Origin: Ceratopteris richardii
Lineage: Eukaryota; Streptophyta; Polypodiopsida; Polypodiales; Pteridaceae
Reading direction: 5' to 3'
Length of the DNA stretch: 64,000 nucleotides
Assembly: GCA_020310875.1 (NCBI GenBank)
Contig: CM035407.1
Span: 71,868,540 to 71,932,539, forward strand
The notes beneath the pieces are model-generated. The model ran no database searches and was not told the DNA's origin. It worked only from the letters and a program-made list of their open reading frames with translations. Shown one piece after another: positions 59,475 through 64,000 of the stretch. How positions within the stretch are numbered: the stretch's first letter is position 1; each line of letters opens with the position of its first letter. A program made the translations under genes and the position numbers.

Positions 59475-61633
59475 GTAGAGATTTTCATCTCTACTCTTGA
59501 TGAAGCAGAACCAAATTCAAAGGGTGCAATAAAAGATGAGCTATATATTCGGAAGTGTCATATTAATGGAAAGCAAAATAGGAAGTGGATGCTTCCACCT
59601 TACAACATGCGGAGGTTCAAGACGCCTTAGGATCATGCAGTTGTCCTATTTGTTTTGGATCTTGATACAAAGAATTTGGGCTCAGGATGTAGCTGCTAAG
59701 GTTTTCATTGTTTATATGCTTAGTGTGAGCATGTTCATATATTTGACAACAAAAATAATGATGCGAAAGACATTTATGGCAACCGATGATGGGGTGATTC
59801 CCTTACGATGATCAAGGGTACATTATATTAGAGACAAGGGATATTGATATTGATATGATATTGATATTGATTCCCATATTCGCATTGGGCGTAGAAGAAG
59901 ATTCATGTAATGGCAAAAGAATTATTGGTTACGTAAATATTGGGTATTCATTATATCAAACTTGTTATGGACAGCAAAGGCTAGTAGTGTTCATGTTTTC
60001 TTTTTAGCGATAACATTACTTTAAGTCACATTTTTAGATCTCTAAATATAGAGATTAAAGATCTATGCAAGCAGGATCTGGAAGTCGAATGCTGATGCAC
60101 AAAAAAGCATGCAAAGCTTTACGTGGAAAAAAGAGTGGCAGATAGAGGATCGGAGGAAGTGAGTAAAAAGGTGTCCAGAGAAATGCTCTGAGTATGGTGG
60201 AGTGTGATATAGCTAGCCGAGCAGAAGACAGAGGTGGCTCTGACGCACATCGCTGCTCTCTAGTTCTCTGATTATCAAATCATTCAAAGCAACTTGCTGA
60301 AGGTACTGACATTGGACTGTGGGGGTAGCGCGCACGTTTCTGAAGGAGGATCTATCTTCTTTTTTCATGTGGGCTACGCGGAGGCAATACATGGACGGAG
60401 GTCAACTTTAATGATCATGATCTGACACGGGGGCGTATGAGTTCTGAGTCCACTAAGGAAGATTTTGGATGCATTTGTTCTACTCTTGCGCTAATCATCT
60501 TAAATCTAATTGATGATAAATATGACCTCTTTTGACATATTTTGTGTGCATGAACTTGATCTGACGGAAGGAATTCTGGTGATTTCACGCTTGATCTAAA
60601 GCGAGGATGCATCTGATCTGTTAGAGGGAGGCCAAATTATTTATTCTTCTGGCAATACATGGGAGTGACTCAGCAGACGATGAGCATGTAGAAGGAATTT
60701 TGATTTGACAAGAAATCTATGTTTGCTTTTATTCTGGATTCTGACACTGAATATTGGATTTCATCTTCAAAGATTGACTTCTGTACCATTGAAACCTGTT
60801 TCTGTCAAGTTTTTCGCTCCATTGAACTTATTGAAGTAGGTAGCTTTTGATGCTGTTGCTGACACGTCATACGTACTGTGTAATTCATCCATAGACAACG
60901 GAGCTCTGAGGAACGACAATTCTCAACGTTCATATCTCTGAGTCACGCACTTGTGAAACCTCTTTATCATGCCAGAACGATTAAGTTGTGAGAGCTTATG
61001 TACGAAAAGATGATGATTTAATTTACAGAAGAAACTCTTCCATTGTTCGAATGGATGACAATTCGTTGTGGAAGTCACTTAACCAAGCCAAATTAATACG
61101 TGTATGGTTCTGAAGGAAGACTGGGTTTTCTGCAATAAATCAAAGGGTTCTTCTAAAAACTTGACTTCTGTGATTCGTGTTTCATGTTACAGAAGTCGTA
61201 GCTTATTATATTCAAACATCCTAACGTTCTTTGTTTAAAGGACTTGGTGCATGCTACTATACATTGAAATGATATGATATTTTTTATCGGTTCCTGAGCA
61301 TAATAGACATACAAAGTACCCCTAGTGCGTGAAGAAGTAGATCTCAAGGTTCATATTATTGAAAGTCGAATGAAAACATAGATCTTGTATATGTTTCCTA
61401 TTGACAATCAATTCTTCGAGCTCGAATATTACTTCGAGAGTGGAAACACACTTCTTAACTTACGAATGTTTTGTGCATCAAGATCACAACTTTGATGAAT
61501 CGTTTTGCAAATGTATGATTAATAAGTTCTTTGAGTTTGCACTGCACCTGAGATTGCTCCAAGCACCTGAGGTGCGTCGAAGGATTTAGCAGTTGACTTG
61601 ATCCACCAGCCGTGTATCTGCAACTTCCCGACA
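59475..61633 (+). repeat. Elm-D right terminal region (putative LTR)
   Basis: Continues from TGTC at 42651-42654 across the Gyp-B insertion. The start TGTCGTAGAGATTTTC resembles TGTCGGAAAGTTTTCC at 36455, and the last 87 bp match 40008-40093. Between these ends it is AT-rich, without a supported gene. A short frame near 59536-59811 shows no domain. Similarity to the left terminal region is weak in the middle, apart from short words such as AGGGAGGCCAA (38250 and 60624). Confidence 0.45.
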
Positions 61634-62753
61634 ACACGCCGTTATATAAATCACATTACGCAAAAAGATCCAAATGATCAGTTGAACTTCAAGTCAAACA
61701 CATTCACTTACACTCAAGAAGAATTTGATGCGACATAACCATTATGGAGAATAAAGTTTCTGGAAAAGAATCCAACATTACGGGTGCACTTGCAAGCAGC
61801 ACCATATTTATTCCAGGTGAATCCTTCTTTTGCCCGATGCCACGTCGACATGATGCACAGGAATTTTTGGATTTACAAAGAACTGGTAAGCTCAATAAGC
61901 AATGGTTGAATTACCCTTTACTTCCAAGTTTGCCTCACAACTATTTATGACTGAGGAATACATGGTGAGATCCATCGAGTTTTGGCTAACCTGTTATGCG
62001 ACAGTACTCGATCTCACTATAAAGATGACCAATAAAATCCTCAGTATGATACTCACAGTACTCAAAGTTTTTAAGTATGCAGAATATACATTTTTGAATT
62101 TCATCGGCATTAACCAAGGCACAGATATCCTTATCTTCGATCTACCTGTTATGCCTAGTCGTCCTACAATTATGGCATATTACTCCAAACTTATGTTTTT
62201 GCCAAGCCCATACATGCAAACTTTTGAGGAAGCATTTTTTACAGAATTTTTTGAGATTGACTCATAAATTTTCTTGAAGATGTCAACTAATCTGAATGCT
62301 AGACGCGTGGCGTATGAATTAAGCTTCTTTGCAGACCATAGACAAGCACCACATGATGGTGTAAGAGCAAAACAATGGAAATCACTCATGATAAGAGAAG
62401 CCAATTTGTTGAATGACACAGAACATAGAGCGTACCAAACCTACTCCCGTCGTATTCCAAAGCTTGTGGGGGACAACAGAGTTCAGGAGGCTGTGGTGTT
62501 GAAGGAGAGACAAGCAAAAAGAAAAGAAGAAGAAAACCAAGAACAAAGCTTCACTAAATAGGATCAATCTGAAGAATCAACACTGTAGGAAATCCCACAG
62601 GGGCACACAAGATCCATCTTTGCACAGAGCCCCGTAGGGGCACGCATTACGCTGTAACACAAGAGGACTAGGTCCCGAAGAGTGGAAACAAAGAAATATA
62701 ACAATCCACGACCTTTCAAGGGAAGTTGCACACAACTTCCTCATCCACAAGAT
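61634..62753 (+). pseudogene. Gyp-A 3' coding region, continuation beyond Elm-D
   Basis: Segments here (NPTLRVHLQAAPYLFQVNPSF) match the end of the first 3' copy of Gyp-A (YPTLRVQWEASPYALQVNPSS). Further on, TNKILSMILTVLKVFKYAE ... GINQGTDILIFDLPVMPS ... QTFEEAFFTEFFE corresponds to the C-terminal domain of Gyp-B near 58290-58530. This shows that the sequence is the rest of Gyp-A, displaced by the nested insertion. After about 62562 no coding is seen. Cop-4 follows at 62754. Confidence 0.75.
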
Positions 62754-63783
62754 TGATGGAGAGTGTTAATCTCCAAAAGAATAACCTACTCTTATGATTA
62801 GAGCACCTCTATACCAAGAGTAAGTCAAAATCTTCACCAAATTAGAGATTCAATCTCCAAATTATCAAAAGTTGAAAAATTCTGTGAAGAAGATAAAACA
62901 CAGAAAGTCTGCTGCACAATTTCTTCTCATTGACTTATCAAACATGTAAAGTTTTCTATGAAATTTTGTATGGAGTGTCGCCTAGAAGTTGCGCACCTCC
63001 TCCAAGTTAAATTTCTTCAAAAGGTTTAGTATAACTTGAGAAATCAACTTCACAAGTTACCTATGTCTAAATCTGCACTTCTGAGAAGTCGATTTTGACA
63101 CCCCTAACTTCTAACACATAGTTCTATCAATCTCGAACCCGTTTAAACAAATGCTTGTAGATACAAGCAGCTTACCTTCTAACTTAAAGATTAAGTGCTT
63201 GCTTGCACAAAACTTTAAACTGTGGAGTGAGAACTGATCAAAAAAATCAAGATCAAAATTTGCGCCTGTTTCAGAGAACTGTGAACACTCATCACATATG
63301 AATGTTCCTATTAACAATTCTCCTAGCTTGTTTACAATTAGACTCTGAAACTCAAGTCATAGACTCATTAACTATGAACTTAGATATCCTCAAAAGGATT
63401 TCACAAATGATCTAACACAGACGGAGCAGACACAGAAACATCGGGCGCAATATTTCTTCGATTACTCAGAAAATTACAGTTGAGTGATGAGAGGAAAAAA
63501 CTCAACTAACATTTCACATGTCTCATGACATCTAACTTCTCCTTTCTTGACTTCTATACTCACTCATCTATTCTTTCAAATGCTCTCATATCACGCCTCG
63601 ACATTTTCAAGGTATTTATAGAGAAATTTGTACAAGTCTATGACTAATCAAAGATCTAAGTGAACTATAACTATACTAATGTACATATGTGTACATTCCT
63701 CATATCCTCTGAATATATCCTTCTTCCAAGCTTCAAGAATTGAATCTTCCAAACATTCAATTGGTGATTGGTCTGCACCAATA
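62754..63783 (-). repeat. Cop-4 3' LTR
   Basis: About 1030 bp, aligning end to end with the Cop-2 LTR but with many substitutions, so it represents another subfamily. It ends CACCAATA before the polypurine tract, where the family consensus would be CCAACA. A minus-strand TATA-like CTATAAATAC is near 63612-63622. Confidence 0.83.
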
Positions 63784-63791
63784 GCTCCCCC

Positions 63792-64000
63792 TCAATCATC
63801 AATTGAGGTTTCTCTTATCTTCTTTATGCCTGCCATGTCTTTAAACTTCTGTAACTTTGGTCCATCCAAACTCTTTGTAAGCATATCAGCTATCTGATCC
63901 TTAGTTGAAGTATGTATGACTTCAATCTCCTTATCCATCACCTTCTCTCTTAGAAAGTGATACTGTATCTCAATGTGTTTGGTCCTGGCATGAAAAACAG
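63792..64000 (-). pseudogene. Cop-4 RNase H end of pol (partial at window edge)
   Basis: Reading on the minus strand from the window edge: FHARTKHIEIQYHFLREKVMDKEIEVIHTSTKDQ, then LTKSLDGPKLQKFKDMAGIKKIRETSIDD and a stop at 63792-63794. This is the C-terminal RNase H segment of a copia polyprotein, close to the Cop-2 end. The state of the rest is unknown. Confidence 0.83.

Larger units (their letters stand above)
36455..61633 (+). mobile_element. Elm-D, LTR-like gag-only element fossil nested in Gyp-A
   Basis: The ends are TGTCGG at 36455 and CCCGACA at 61633, and Gyp-A coding sequence is found on both sides. Without Gyp-B (42655-59469) it is about 8.4 kb. Similar 86-87-bp segments ending CCCGACA occur at 40008-40093 and 61547-61633 (about 80% identical by eye), consistent with the ends of two terminal repeats. 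A second TGTCG start follows a purine-rich tract at 42641-42650. Only a gag-like zinc-knuckle protein is recognised inside, suggesting a non-autonomous TR-GAG or LARD-type element. The two terminal regions do not match well elsewhere, and a clean target duplication was not found (ACGC at 36451-36454 and 61636-61639 is a weak candidate). Boundaries are fairly sure; class is tentative. Confidence 0.6.
62754..64000 (-). mobile_element. Cop-4, Ty1/copia element, left part only (runs off the window)
   Basis: A diverged relative of Cop-1 and Cop-2. An LTR-like repeat runs from TGATGGAGAGTG at 62754 to about 63783, followed by the same GAGGGGGAGC-type polypurine tract and the end of pol on the minus strand. 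The left flank is AAGAT (62749-62753); the matching duplication would lie outside the window. How complete the element is cannot be seen. Confidence 0.85.

Noticed and set aside
36455-61633. Elm-D as a DNA transposon with inverted ends (TGTCGG ... CCGACA)
   Set aside because: The inverted similarity is only about 12 bp, whereas the internal copy of the 3' end at 40008-40093, the second TGTCG start at 42651 and the gag-like knuckle fit an LTR-type element better. Not fully excluded.

Overview
This 64-kb window is repeat-rich plant nuclear DNA. The evidence is four Ty1/copia elements primed by initiator tRNA-Met, very long Ty3/gypsy elements of the Athila/Tat (OTA) type primed by a tRNA-Asp-like site, and the remains of a CACTA transposase. 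I found no convincing host gene, rRNA, tRNA gene or CRISPR array. The species cannot be named from this; a large-genome vascular plant fits, and a fern is one possibility. All retroelements are treated as fossils, and all work was done by eye.

Left part (1-19892): three copia elements on the minus strand. Cop-1 (792-4565, TSD AACCC) and Cop-2 (7999-13390, TSD CATAA) belong to one family with LTRs of about 1030 bp. Cop-3 (13525-19887, TSD ATCTC) is a second family with 1077-bp LTRs. Between them lie unassigned DNA, a decayed CACTA TNP2 transposase (about 5907-7358), and an ATGT/ATGC-rich tract into which Cop-2 inserted.

Right part (about 20251-64000): a nest. The outermost element is Gyp-A, a plus-strand gypsy element. 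It starts beside an (AT)n(GT)n microsatellite at about 20251, runs to 36454 and resumes at 61634. Inserted into it is Elm-D (36455-61633), a poorly coding LTR-like element with a zinc-knuckle gag-like segment. Inserted into Elm-D is Gyp-B (42655-59469, 16.8 kb, 683-bp LTRs, TSD GTGTC). A fourth copia element, Cop-4 (62754 to beyond the window), interrupts the sequence downstream of the Gyp-A continuation. The insertion order is therefore Gyp-A, then Elm-D, then Gyp-B; Cop-4 also came after Gyp-A.

Gyp-A and Gyp-B share an unusual plan. It runs: 5' leader with a dense array of TCGCGA-centred palindromes; gag with CX2CX3HX4C knuckles; protease; RT; RNase H; an extra H2C2 finger; a complete integrase; a second retropepsin-like domain after the integrase; a W-P-K-rich tail; and 2-5 kb of 3' coding sequence that is conserved between the two elements, has no recognised function and shows no envelope features. 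This shared architecture is the best candidate in the window for something not well described.
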